A stretch of DNA of 64,000 nt from Crotophaga sulcirostris (lineage: Eukaryota; Chordata; Aves; Cuculiformes; Crotophagidae). This document shows positions 1-13,000 of this stretch, one piece after another. Numbering within the stretch: the stretch's first letter is position 1; each line of letters begins with the position of its first letter. Location: contig VYZB01000036.1 of NCBI GenBank assembly GCA_013397455.1, positions 2,132,878-2,196,877 of the forward strand. Reading direction: 5' to 3'. The notes beneath the pieces are model-generated. The model worked only from the letters and a program-made list of their open reading frames with translations, did not search any database and was not told the DNA's origin. Made by a program: the position numbers and the translations under genes.

Positions 1-982
1 TCCCAGTTGTTTTGAATCAGAGGATAAGGCAGGAAAAAAGAAAGCTTACATCTCAAAGCTACTGTTGCTAGATGTTTTGTGCTCTTTTAAAGTAAAACAT
101 AGTCATTGACAGGAAGACACATGTCCCATTCTCCTCTTGCATAATTTCAGCAGCATAAAAAAAAAGGGATGGTTGTATGCTGGCTCCATTCTCTGTGCAC
201 CTAAGAAAAACAAAATGGTTTATTCTCAGCACCAGTGGAAATCAAAAGTAGAAGCCTTATATTTACTGGGGGACAAAGACATGAGAAGTGATGGTGCTCT
301 TTTCCCTGCTGCTTCCTGTCATAATTATTTCCCCTTCTTTCGTGAATGTATTGCCTGGTGGAGGGTTTTGCCCGAAGAGGTGCAGTAACCCAAAGCGCCC
401 TGGCTCTCTCACGCTTGCACACTTTCAGAAATGCCTTCTAGCTAGAAGTGCCACTGACGGTTGCATCTCCGAGTGATTCATCTCCATGATAGGGAGATGA
501 GGATATTCTGTTTAAAAATGATCTAGCTAGTACCAAGTTAGCCTTTTGAAAGCATCTGTCCTGCAGTAGCTGTTTCTTGAATTCAGAGTTGTTGATGCAG
601 TTTCTGTCCTGGGGTGGCTGCTGTAATGTGGATTTCCAAAAGTAACATAACTGGAGGAACTAAAAAGCTCATTTTTTGTAAGACCTGCTCATGATTCTTG
701 ATTATAACAATGCCCCACATTACTTTTTAGAGAGTTTAGAGACTAGTGAAGTGAAAAAAGCAGGAAAATATCTGCATTTGGACTTTGTTAAAGGGGCAGA
801 TAACCAGACTCTGGTTTTGTATGTGTTTTCTTAAAATCAAGCTGAGCTCTGATCATGGTAATACAGGGTCAAGCATTCTGCTGCCACAGGCGATGGCACT
901 GTACAGCCCTGTCCACAGATATTTCTATCTCCTTGTGCCTTCTTCAGATCCATTACAGTTTGCCTTACTTTCGGTTCTCCAG
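1..982 (+). other. PLXND1: Intron upstream of the first visible exon
   Basis: No coding exon was recognised here. The last Sema-domain exon must lie before position 1. The segment ends in a good pyrimidine tract and CAG acceptor at 980-982. Short open frames on both strands resemble nothing known. Confidence 0.7.
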
Positions 983-1083
983 GTGTATCGGCTACCTGTA
1001 CAAGACTGCCACAAATATTCAGACTGTGAGAAGTGTGCTCAGGCAAGGGATCCGTACTGCGGCTGGTGTGTGAGAGAGGGCAG
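983..1083 (+). CDS. PLXND1: PLXND1 exon: PSI domain 1, first part
   Basis: Starts in phase 0 after tctccag and ends in phase 2 before gtgagt. It encodes fragment residues 1-33 plus two bases of codon 34. The cysteine pattern ([12 protein letters not shown], then DPYCGWC) is the classic start of a plexin/semaphorin/integrin (PSI) domain, the small disulphide knot directly after the Sema beta-propeller. VYRLPV just before it is the end of the propeller. Confidence 0.93.
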
Positions 1084-4000
1084 GTGAGTGCTGTAGGTTA
1101 CTGCTCTGCATAGCAATCCCAGCTCTTTTTACTCAGCCTTACGCTCCTGATAGTGATTTAATTTTGTCACACAGACATTGATATCAATCTTCTGTGTACA
1201 CAAATACGTCCCTGTTGACTTCTGCAGATTTGATTAATTTGGCAAAATATATACTTATCTACTGGTACTGAAAATCAGTATACATCTCCTAACTGCAGGT
1301 TTTATTGATCTCTGAATTATACAGTCACATGTTTTTCCAGAAATTAAAAATGCTCCCTATCTAAAATTCAGAAAATATAGCATATATTTTAACTCAAATA
1401 GGAAAGTCTAAAAAAGATAATAAAATAAAAAGCTGTTCAGATCTGAAATAAAGTATATAGCTCAAATGCTGTTTTTATGTAAACGTCATCTTTCAAGACG
1501 TGTAGCTACACTGAACCCTCACCTAACTGCAGGAGAGCAGGGAGTGGCATTTGACTGACTATCAGCAGAGGTTAACTTAATTAATATTCAAACACATGTA
1601 AACTAGGACAGCTCTGAACAGCTCTGGAATGTCTCTTCTTTGCACCCTGCATTGATTGGAGGGGCGAGAGGGAAGAGTGATCCTGCAGTTCCCTTTTTGA
1701 CTACTAAGTCAATTAACCCCTTGGCATGAGCAGTTGGGAATTCATGATTCTAAGTACTTGCTGTTGGAACAAAGGGGCTATTTAATTATAGTATGCAGAT
1801 GAATTTCAGGCTTATAGCTTCCTGTCTGAAAATGTGAGCTATCACATTAAGTTACCTGTCAGCCTGATGTGTAGCGTAATATGGAACACTGCAGAGAAAC
1901 TTATGTGGTGTGAGCAGGTTTATGTAATATATTGTAACTCTTCCGGGCTTCAGTTGCTGTGGATGAAACCTGGGGATTTGGAATATACACCTTGAACTCC
2001 TCCTGGGCTGCTGGGAGTTGAAGGCTGTGTCATATATCATATGAAAGGCAATTTTCTCTAGATTTCCCTTCAGATTTCTGATATGACCACTGACCTCAAT
2101 ATCTCAAAATACTAATAGTCGCTGAGAACAGACAAACATGAATTTTTGCATTTGCTAGTATGTATTTCCAATGGGGAGGAAAAAATGTTAATTTCTAATA
2201 TTTTTCTCATCTGCAGCAAATTCTGTCTCATGGTCACATGCAGCACTTAAGCGTGTGTTTAGGGATATGTTACATTAATGTCAACTCTGTAAATTATGTG
2301 TTTAACAGTAAGGATGACAGAATTGTGCAGCAACTGCTCTTTGTTAAAGCCCCTGATGAATTAATGGTCTTCTGCTACAGCAGCCAGAGATCCTACAGCA
2401 TTTTCTCCTAACTTTGCAGTTTCCTGTACTTGAGCTGGGAAAATCTCCCAGTATTTTTGGGGAGGCTGCACAACCACTCTTGTCTCCCAGTAATGGTAAT
2501 GATGCTCTAGTAGAGAGAGGTCTTACCTATATAGTGGCAGGAGTTAATGAAAAGATTCACTGCAAAAGTAACGTTTCTAGTGCTACATGTCACAGGAGCT
2601 CTCCACAAGCCGGTGTGCTCTCAACAATACTTCTCTATTACATTTTACTCTCGTGAGTGGGCTATCTTACTACTGGCAACAGGTAGGTGTCTGCCACTTC
2701 ACCTGCAGGAAAAAAGAGGCTGTGCCCACTCATTCAGGACTTCATTTTATTTTACAATGAAGATTAATCAGCCTGGTTTCAGATGATCGGGCAATGGATC
2801 CATTGTGCTAAATATTACAACTTCTGTGTGGATTTGAGTTGTTTAATCCAAGGTGGTGTCCAAAATAGCATAGGCATGTTTCTCCACTCGCTCTTGACAA
2901 CTCAAACCATCAATACTTATTCCACCACTTATTCTATTAAAAATTCTCTAGTAGCAACCTGAATAGTTAATATTAAAGTAAATTCCCTGTCATCTTGCAT
3001 TGTAATTTCCAGCTGTAATCCTGAAATTTTTGTGTAGATCAGAGAAAGCAGAGTCCAGCTATAATATAACTTCACTTTGGGTTTTCTTCCTGTTTTGTCA
3101 GGTGCACAAAGAAAGCAGACTGTGGAACAGCCGATAAGGAGAACCACTGGCTGTGGAGTCCAAGTGGCACGTGCGTGACTATCATTAGTGCAGACCCTCT
3201 AAATATGAGTCGCAGAGCCCCTGCTAAGGTATGACAAGAAAATGCTTTTTCTACATGTTCTTAAAGCGCATTGATGTGACTACCAGGAAGATTAATATCT
3301 GCATTTCTTTATGCACAGTGGAGACCAGGAGTAGGATAGTGGTTTGGATATCTCAGTCTCTGGTGTTTCTCACAGTGCTCTTTCTTGCCTACTGTTTTTC
3401 CAGGTTGCAGTTCATGTTTTCTTCTGAGAAATGCTCTTTTTGACCTTCTCTGTAAACCAAAATGATGCACTCGTATGGATGATAAAGCACTTACACTTAT
3501 CTGAATATTATAAAAGTGTTGCACAATGTTGTATAACCCATAAAAAGTAATTGATGGAAGAGATTTCATGCTGCCCTTTCAGCTTACTTGAGCATAAACT
3601 TAAGTAAGCAACAAAGTCATAAGCTGTTGCTTTAAAATCAGCAGCGGATTTGCCTACGCAGCGAAGTCTGTCCGGGTACATGAAGAAGGTAAATTCAGCA
3701 TGCAAAACGACTCTGTCAAAACAAAACTGGATGTTCAGAGTGTGACCAGGGTATCATAGCCTGCTCTAACTTGAAATGGAGCATGCCAGTGCAGGCTAAG
3801 GGCTTCCTGGGGATGCTAAGCAAGTAAAATCAGTGAAGTGGCTTTTAATCCTTCATGATAAGAAAGAAAGAGGCTTCATTCAAGTCACTTTACTTCCATT
3901 CTTAAATGATGTAAACAGCATTGTCTTAAGGCCTTTTCTATGTTGAATAAAAATGTTAGTAGAGTGTTAATTAATCCACTTAAAATCCACACCTTCTTAG

Positions 4001-7000
4001 TTTAGATCTTGTCAACTTGTGTTGGCAAGTCTCTGGTGTCTCAGATCAGCATCTGAGGTCAAAATACCTAAAAACCACAACCAAACCCAACTTGAAATGA
4101 GCATTTACATACTGCCTGTGACATCACTAATACCACAGTCTTCTCATGATTCCTTTACTCGGCCAAAAACATTGCACCTCATAATATAGTGGACTGGTTT
4201 CAATGAGAAAGGGGTAATTGTCTTTTTTACTGGCTAATGGAAAAAGTTAAACTGGGTAATTAACACACCTGAAGTATTACATCAAGGACTGCATCCAAAT
4301 TTTCATTTCAATTTTTTTCTCTTTCTTTACTAAGTTTTCCCATTTTGTTTTTCTTTTGGTTTCTCACATGCACTCTGTATTAACAATGTCCTCAAGGATG
4401 TTAAGATCTCACCATCACTCAGAAGTCCAGTACTAATGATAGACCTCAGTGGGTTTCATGCATGTACATAGAGTCTTGAAGAAGCCTCTTTTCTGTTCAG
4501 CCCTTTCAAACTCGGGCTTTTCCAGCCCATCCAGCCATGGTTTCATTATTCACTAGTAACACCTAAGGTTAATGTAATTTTAATTAAGCTTGTCAAGATT
4601 TAAGTGTTTACTGTTGCTAAACTGGATGCTGAGGACAAGAATAAAAGACTGTGTGTGTGTCTGTACTGACATTTTTGTTCTGATCTTATGCATTGACATG
4701 ACAAGAAGGTTTTGTACCAGTTTAATTCAACATAGACCCAGCCTGGAAAAACTGATAGGTGTATAAGAAGAAATGATTAGCAGATGGGAAGAAATACAAA
4801 TTGAAAAGGAGAACTGTCTTCTGTGATTCTAGCCAAAACATCACTGCTGACCAAAAAAACAAAAAAAGGAGCAGTAGAAATTTTCTGGCCATAAATCTTA
4901 CTGGGTCTTGGTTTATTTATTTAAAATATTTTACCCTTTTTAAATTTTGTTTTCAGGTGGAACTCACTGTAAGTCCATTGCCAACTTTGACCACAGATGA
5001 CAACATTTTGTGTACATTTGGTGATACAACCCATGAAGCTGAATTAAAAGAAGGGATTATTATCTGTGATCCACCTGACAGAATTCCTCCAACACCCGAA
5101 GGCCAAGGTAAAGAAATATTACTACCCTCCATGTATAATAAGAGAAAGAATATAACCTGCTGCTTGTGATGCTCTTATATGAACTGCATACATGTTTTTT
5201 TAGCTCTTCCAGTCCTTTTCCCCAAATAATCTATTGCTGAACTTTGTCTTTTCAAATATGTAAAAAAAAGATTTGCTCAATTTTTTTCCATTACTTTTTT
5301 TACAAGCCATAGCATTCCCAGTGTTTCTAGCAGGAAACCAGAGTTTGGCAGAGGTGTAGATGCAGAGCCAGACAGGTGCTATTCTGTCCCCAAAACAAAC
5401 AAAACTCAACTACTCTAATCTTACCCTAATGACTCCGAGTTGTGGGGCCAGAAGAACCACGTATGCACTTCAGATGTGAAGTTTTTTCTCTCTGATGTCT
5501 TGGTTTTGCTTTATTCAGCTGTAGTTCAGTGGCCTGTTTTCTGGTCCACGTCACAAAGCTCTCCTTTCCCTTATAAAGTCATCTTCTTCTTCTTCTTCTT
5601 CTTCTTCTTCTTCTTCTACTATGTGCCCTCCAGCTTCTGCAATAGTAAGCCCAGTGGAAAAATATGTGATTGTATAATTAAAGGTTGTGTCACTGTTCTG
5701 AACCATTGATTATATGCTTAAGGTCTGTTGCCAACTATAATTCTTGTGCTGTTTCCTAGATAGTGCTTTATTTATACTTTAAGTTCATACATCTTGATGC
5801 ATAAACATGAGAAATAAAACTGGTTACACAGCTCTGTTTGTTATGTATCAAGTTTAAAAAACTAAAAGAAAAAACAAACCAAAACCAGGTGCTCTTGCAG
5901 CTTGCAGAGGTACCCCATAGGATAACCCTTTTATCATTATACCAGCAGCCATGAACTGTCAGAGTGGTATTTGGAAGCACTTTTTAAGATAAATTTCAAT
6001 TCTCTTAAGACTGAAACAGGTCAAAATTCAGTTTTGGTTGCAGGAAGAGTAATGATGTTCAAATCTCATTCTTAAGTTTTAAACTAGCTGGTTTGTCTCA
6101 TGATATCAGATTATGCTAAGTGTTGGAGCAGCACTTTGTTGTTTAGGGTCACTTCACAGTCCCTAAATATCTTCTGAAGCAGGACATAAAACAACCAGGT
6201 TGAAAAACATGACATCTTGATGTCTTCTAGCATAAAATGCGAGACTAGAAGCCTTTCAGGCATAGGATTAGAGTAGCCAAGTCACCTAGAAATAGTCTGC
6301 CTCTCTGAGTTGGTTGTACTGGGATCCGTCTGAAAGAATGTTTAAAAGTAATATAAAGATGTAACGATGCTCAGAAGCTTGGCAGACACTTAAGCAGGAG
6401 GCAGATGGTTATGAACACAGGCAGTGGTTCCTGGCAGCAGATGGTTCCTGAGACATCCACATACAGTTATGAGACACTATTGAGTTTGGAAAAGTCTGAG
6501 TTACTTTAGTTGTGGTTGGTTCCAAAGGGATAGGACATTTCTAGAGAGGAAGGATGCTTTTTCGCAGTCCTGTTTTTGGGAAATCCCTTGGCTTTCCTAC
6601 CAATCTAAAATATTCAAGGGGACCCAGTGCAGGCAGAGGTGACTTCCAGCCAAGAGGCTGATGGTCTTCCAAGAACCTGTTCAAGGAAAACAGTTTGAAA
6701 TTGCTCAATAGCTTGTGAAATAGCTTGTCACAAGGGCTTAGTGATTTCTGCAAAAGGTATTTCAAACAGCTTCACTGAAGAAAGCATCAGTTTCTGAAGA
6801 TAAATTTTCCACTCTTAGTTCAGTAATAATCCAGACAAGAAGTACATTTGTGGAGAAATCACGTACAGCAAACTGAAGATCACAAGTGCCTTTGGTAACA
6901 GCATTGCAGGCACTGTTGGGCATTGACCACAAAGATCGCTTGCTTTCATTTGCATGACGATGACAGTTCTAATCCACAAATGAAAGAAGTAATTTTACAT

Positions 7001-10000
7001 GCAGACATACTCATATTTAAGAAAGTGTTTTATTTAAAGTGATTGTTCTCGTGCCAGTTTTCATCTGTGTTCAATTATCTCTTTATTCAGTTCTTGTTCT
7101 TCTAGGCTCTTTAAAATTCTAGCATCACGATAGCACCGCTGAGGAACGCTTCCATAAAACAAAGCTATTCAGTAATTTTGCTTCTTCCCTTTATCCTGTC
7201 TCTGCTTTTCTCCTGACAGCCATGTGCTGAAAATTGTGTAAAGCTTAAAAAGACAAAACAGAGTTTGTAAATCTGAAGTGTAAGAGGTCATGAGATCCAG
7301 AGTGTCAACAATATAGTTAAATATTTGCTTATGTCCTGTGAAATAATAAAAATACTATCATTCTATCATTCAGCTTAAGAGCCAAAGAATTCAACAATCA
7401 CTTAGATAATTTATTTTCCTTTGTGGTAGATCATGTTTCCGTTCCACTTCGGTTAACCATTGGAAATGAGATATTTTTTGCATCACATACTTACCCTTTT
7501 TATGACTGTGAAGAAGCAATGAATCTTTTTGAGAATCAGCCGTAAGTATTTCAGTTTCTTAACTTAGTTGTTTAGATCCCATAGCATGGTGTTTCAGGTA
7601 ACTGGCAGCTGAGTTACTCAATCATTTCATAATTAAGCCTTTGGCATTCTCAGAATTTTCCGGTGTCCAAATCCTTTTTCTTATATTTTAATGGAATTTA
7701 AAATGGTTGAAGGGTGCCAGGTTAGCCAGTAACATGAAATGCATGGAATGTAAGTATTCATAGCACATATAAAGGCCTGTTCATTGGGTTGCCATTTCTG
7801 TAGCTGCTAACGTATCTGCAGATGAGTGCTGTGGACATCTGCTTACCTACTTGTTCTCTGAAATGATAGGTTGGTGGTTTGGGTTGTGGTGTGTTCAAAT
7901 AGGACAGTCACAGCTGACTCTGCCCCCGTCGTTTGCCCTGCTTGAGATGTTGCTGCCCCAGGGCAGGCGTAGCCAACCCGTATCCCGCTTTTTTCGTCCT
8001 TACATTTGAAGGTTGATCATCCTTACTTATGAAGGCTGATCAAGATCATTTCCCATTCTCTCAGACTCAATCTCAAAGTCTGTGCAAGATGGTGTGGTTT
8101 TCTGATACTTGCTCAAATATTTAAGGAAGAAAATAGCTTTTAGGGGTTCTTGAACTGTTCTTGCTTGTTTTCAGCTTAATATAGTAAGGACACTATAACA
8201 GATTGATCTAGCCTCCATGAATAAAGATGGAATTCATTTACTTTTTTTGTCAGTGGGGGGAAAAGTCTGACAGTTTGTCATGACTATCATGTCATATTTG
8301 TAGATGCTATTCCTGTGCAAGCAATAGATGGAATTGCCAGTGGAACTGGAAGAGACATATCTGTGAAGAGTCCTCGTCAGTACCAGATGTGATTAAACAA
8401 AATATGGTAATGTTTTAAAATAAGATTATTAGATTTTTATTAGAACACTTCAATATTTTATTTGCTTTTGCTCTCATATCAGTTGGTTGAATTAGAGATT
8501 TAAAAATTATTCTAAAGTTAACTCTAGAAGTGCAAGATATTTTTTTTAGTGACAGTGTGGAGGTGGGAATTTAAGGGTGTGATTGAGGAGGGGCAATGAG
8601 ACTGAATAATTCCTGAAAGGATATTTTTGTTCCTTTTACTATTTTGCTTCAATGGGAGGAACAAGATTTCGAGACTAGGAAAGATAATCACCCACAGCTT
8701 TGACATATGCTGCAGTCATTTTTAGCATGTCTAATTTGAAAGGGTGTAATCAAATCTGTCACTGTATTTTAAGCATGAAGTTCTTGAGAACAATCATTCC
8801 ATTGTCCGAAGGTCATCGGAGCTTGTTGTGATAAGACTTTTTATTTGGAATAACATGTAAAATGTTTCTCTCCCCAGGAAGAAGAATGCCCGCAGTTTCT
8901 AAATCCTAACCCTCCAATAATACCTATGGAGTACCAAACAACCGTGTATTTTGAGGGAAGACATCTATCTTATTATCAGGTAAGCAGATGAATTCAAAGC
9001 TAGCTGTCATTTGAATTCCACTTAAACTGCAGTCACACCCCTAAACTAAAGCATTAGTTTGTGTTCCTTGGAGATCCTACTCATAATTGTTTTTTTAAAA
9101 AGGAAAAGAGCTACACATTCAAGTTTTATATAATATTGTTTACTGTAGTAGAGTCATCACCAAGACAAAATCAGAGCTGGACAAAATATTTTAACTACTA
9201 ACTGGGATGGGGAGATAAAGAATGTATATTGCACCTACTGGGACACTTGACAATTATTTTTCATCCCATGAAATGAGACAAGATTTAGGAATTGTAAATG
9301 TTTCATATCTTTTTTACTAATTTAAATACTAATTTTTGTTCTAGAATGACATCACTTGGTGTTCTTAATTCAGTTTTCACTTTTCAAACAAAAAAATGCA
9401 GTCAGAAATTAAATATTTCTGTTTGGATAAAACAGCCTTTTGCTTTTGTGTGTGTTACCATCAAACCAAAAGATCAGGTATTTTGTCAGCTGTAGCAAAG
9501 TCTTATCTTTCTTAGTATTTGCTTCCAGAAAGTAAATTACAAAGCTTCTAAGAAGTCAGAGTTTGACCCCAAGCTTTAATTGTTTTATAACCTAGACAAT
9601 TCATAAATGTTGTTGTTAGCTTGACAAAAAAGAAGCTTAAAACCACTACTTGAGACATAGCTCAGGTATTGTTCTTAGTTTCTATTGTTCGTTTCCTGTT
9701 ATCTTTGTGTAAACATGAATTGATGATAGATATGCTGGAGATTGAATCGATTGTTTTAACTACCAGCCATCTATCAAGGGAAAGAAAGCTCCTGGTTTTT
9801 TGAGATTTTTTTTTTCCTTTGCCAAATTGAAGTACTGTATAGCTTATAAAGTCTTTCTGTCACCTCTGCTACACCTGCCAAGGGATGGAAAAGGGTAAAC
9901 CAGTATGGAGAGACACAATGTAAGAAAGGTGTTCTGCAAAAAGCAACCAGTAAGCACAACAAATGAAGACCATACTGTGTATCCCTACATTATACACATA

Positions 10001-13000
10001 TCAGGACCATGCTATACAAGCATATGTTCAACAATAAATATTTTTGCTAGAAGACCTTAAAATATATGTAAAAAAGAGAAAACAGTTTGGTGAATTTGGT
10101 CTGTTCTTTGAGTTGCCAGAACTGGTCCCTGGTAGGATGTCTGGCTGTGAGCAAGATGTGGTACACAACACTTTTCTTAAAGGCCACAGCTCTTTGCTAA
10201 AAATGGAGAAACAATCCAGAGAATTTCTTTTGTTTAACATTGTGAAAAGCTCTTTTTCTGCACAAGATAAAAATCTTTAAATGCTCCCTTAATGTAAGTA
10301 GAAGAGCCCATTCTCTCGAGAACAAATCCAGGGCAGCTGTATAATCTAGACTTGCTGAATTTGACTTCTAGGGGACCCTTTTCCTCCAAGACAGAGAAAT
10401 GGTAGCAGGAACCCAAAAGCTCCTTCATCTAGTTTTTCCTTCTGTGAATAAACACTTTAATCTTTCTGAACTACTAGTAGAGAAAGGGAACAAAAAAGCT
10501 GCTTCCCTGTTTTTTTTCCCTTTCTGTGAGGTATCAATTACATTTAACAAAGGCAGAGACACATCCAGTGCATTGAATGCGTTGTCGTGGGTCACAATAT
10601 TTAACAGTTTGCCTGCAGACCAGACCTACTATGCATTTATTAAACTTCGAACTGGAGGCTTACATGGAATTCAGATATCACTTAAGTAAGATGAATTCAT
10701 AGACCCTAGACTGGAAAGATGCTGGAGTGCAATGGGTCAGCAAATGATGTCAGAATAATTTTTCTTATGTGAGAGCCATGTGGGAACGTCATCTCTGTCA
10801 TGGGAGCAATCCCATATATCCTGGTACAGAGGTGACTTTATAAGACAAAGTAATAATGCTTTCAGTGCCAGGACTTGAATAGGCACACACAGTGATTGCA
10901 GCTGTATGCACAGACCTCTAAGTATATGTGAAAACAGACAAATAAGGCATGAAATAGTTGTCAGCATACAGGCACTCAGGCCTGTGGGGTCATGCTAACT
11001 GAAGCAAGAACTTTGACTCCTGAAAGTTCATTTGAATAAGGACATAACTTACACTACACCTTTGGTAAACATCTCATGGAGAACAAGGTGGCTCAGGATA
11101 AGCCATGGATGCATTTTGTAGGGGTTGGTCCACAGCCCAAATGCAAAATGGCATGCGGCTTCTACAGTGGAACAATTTGACTACAGGATATGCTGGATAT
11201 TATGGTGTGTTTGGAGCTAGCAGTCCTGCAACTATGAGTGCTTTTAAGGTCTTTATTGATTGAGACATTGGTATATATCCATTTTCCTCCTGTTTTCCTT
11301 GCCTAAATTCTTGCTTAGTCAAAACAAAAATGAATGTTCTGTTGTCACTTTGAATTACTAGCTCTGTTATCTTGGTTTAGCCTGTGCTTCACTTAAACAG
11401 GCGATGCACAACCTGCCATATCGTGGATGACTTAAATACACTAAGCCAACGTTGTGCCTATAAGCATCTCTTTTGGAGATTAGCAGTGAAGCCTTGGGCT
11501 TAGTCAGTGAGTAAGAGAGGTGGATGGCTTCTAAAACTGCTATTGCAATTTAGAACTGAGGGTGGAAGAATAAGCTCACACGTTTTGTATGCATCTCTCA
11601 ACATGTGAACACTTGTAGTACAATGGATAAACCTCCTCATGAGGACTTCCACTGGAGGGAAATAGTCTGAAAGAGAAGAAGCTGTTGACTGTTTTTCTGC
11701 CCCTCCTTCCTCTGAAAGAATTTCAGTAGGAAGAAGTAAATCCCGTCTGGTTGTCATTCTCTTGGGAATAGCCTTATTGAGGGCAAGTGGTTGAGGGGAA
11801 AGTTTAATACTGATCAGTGTGCAATTTCTGTGAGACATTCTCAGCTGAGTCTGTGAAAGATTGGCACAGTAGAAGAGGCAGATGTACCAGCATCAAGATA
11901 ACCTTATTAGCCCCTCAGAGATTTTTGTTATTTCCCATTTGGATTTGTCTTCGTCATGTGTATCTGATATGTAACCCATTTCCCAGTGTTTATTACACGT
12001 CTCTTCTTGCACCCAGACTGCTGAATGTGAGCTCTGTGGCCTTCTGCTCAAAAGCCTGGTACAGCAACTCCTGATTTCAGTTCAGTCCAGGTAGCAGCTG
12101 TTAAGCACACTGAAGCTCCCCTCCTCTCCCAGCACCTTCTGTTAAGTGTGTGGGGAAGCCTTACGCAGCAGCAGTAGAACACTTTTGAAAAAATACATAA
12201 TATATTGAAATATGTGGAGTAGGGAAAGGGAGGCAGCATTCCTCAAAAAAAGAGATTTGTAACGTGCTTTAAAACTTGGAGCATGTAGAAATTTTCTATA
12301 AAGTAGAATGGGTTGTAAAATTTTCAGAAAAGGCTTCTCAGAGCTCAGTGAGTAGCTCATTTTCTATATGCAACTTCTTAGAAAGAAAAAGTAAAACATC
12401 TGTTCCCCTCTAAAACATAAACCTCCCACAGACTGGAGTCAGACTCTTCACCTGGTTAAAGCATGTGCTTCTCCTCAGCCCTAAACCTGGGTGGCTCGAG
12501 TCCACTGCCCAACCTGTCACAGTGAAGGTGTGTGAAGGTGAAGTAGTTCTTTACACGCACAGAAGGCATCAAAGTGAAGGCTACCTGCAAGGTCCTGCAC
12601 CTGGGTGGGAACACTCCCCAATATCACTGTAGACTCGGGATGAATGGATGGAGAGTAGTCCCATACTTGTGAAAAGTTAGATATGAGCCAGCACCGTGCA
12701 CTTGCAGCCCAGAAAGCAAATGGTATCTTAGGCTGTGTAAAAAGAAGTGTGGCCATACGGTTAAATGAGGTGGTTACCTTCTTCCAGTCTCGTGAGACCC
12801 CAGCTGGAGTACTGCATCCAACTCTGCAGTCCCCACTAAAAGAAAGATCTGTTAGACCAAGTCCAGAGAAGGGCCACGGAAATTATCAGAGGGCTGGAAC
12901 ACCTGCTCTGTGAAGAAAGGCTGAGAGCTGGGTTTGTTCAGCCTTGAAAAGAGAAGGCTCCAGGAACACCATTTTGAGGTCTTTCAACATATAAAGGGGG

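Noticed and set aside
9345..9477. Exon-like segment with acceptor tgttctag and donor before gtattt, open in one frame
   Set aside because: It is 133 nt and lies in a phase-0 intron. In phase 0 it meets TAA after seven codons, and the flanking exons already match the family without a gap.
10399..10689. 96-codon open frame inside the intron
   Set aside because: No recognisable domain, no fitting splice sites and no place in the plexin sequence.
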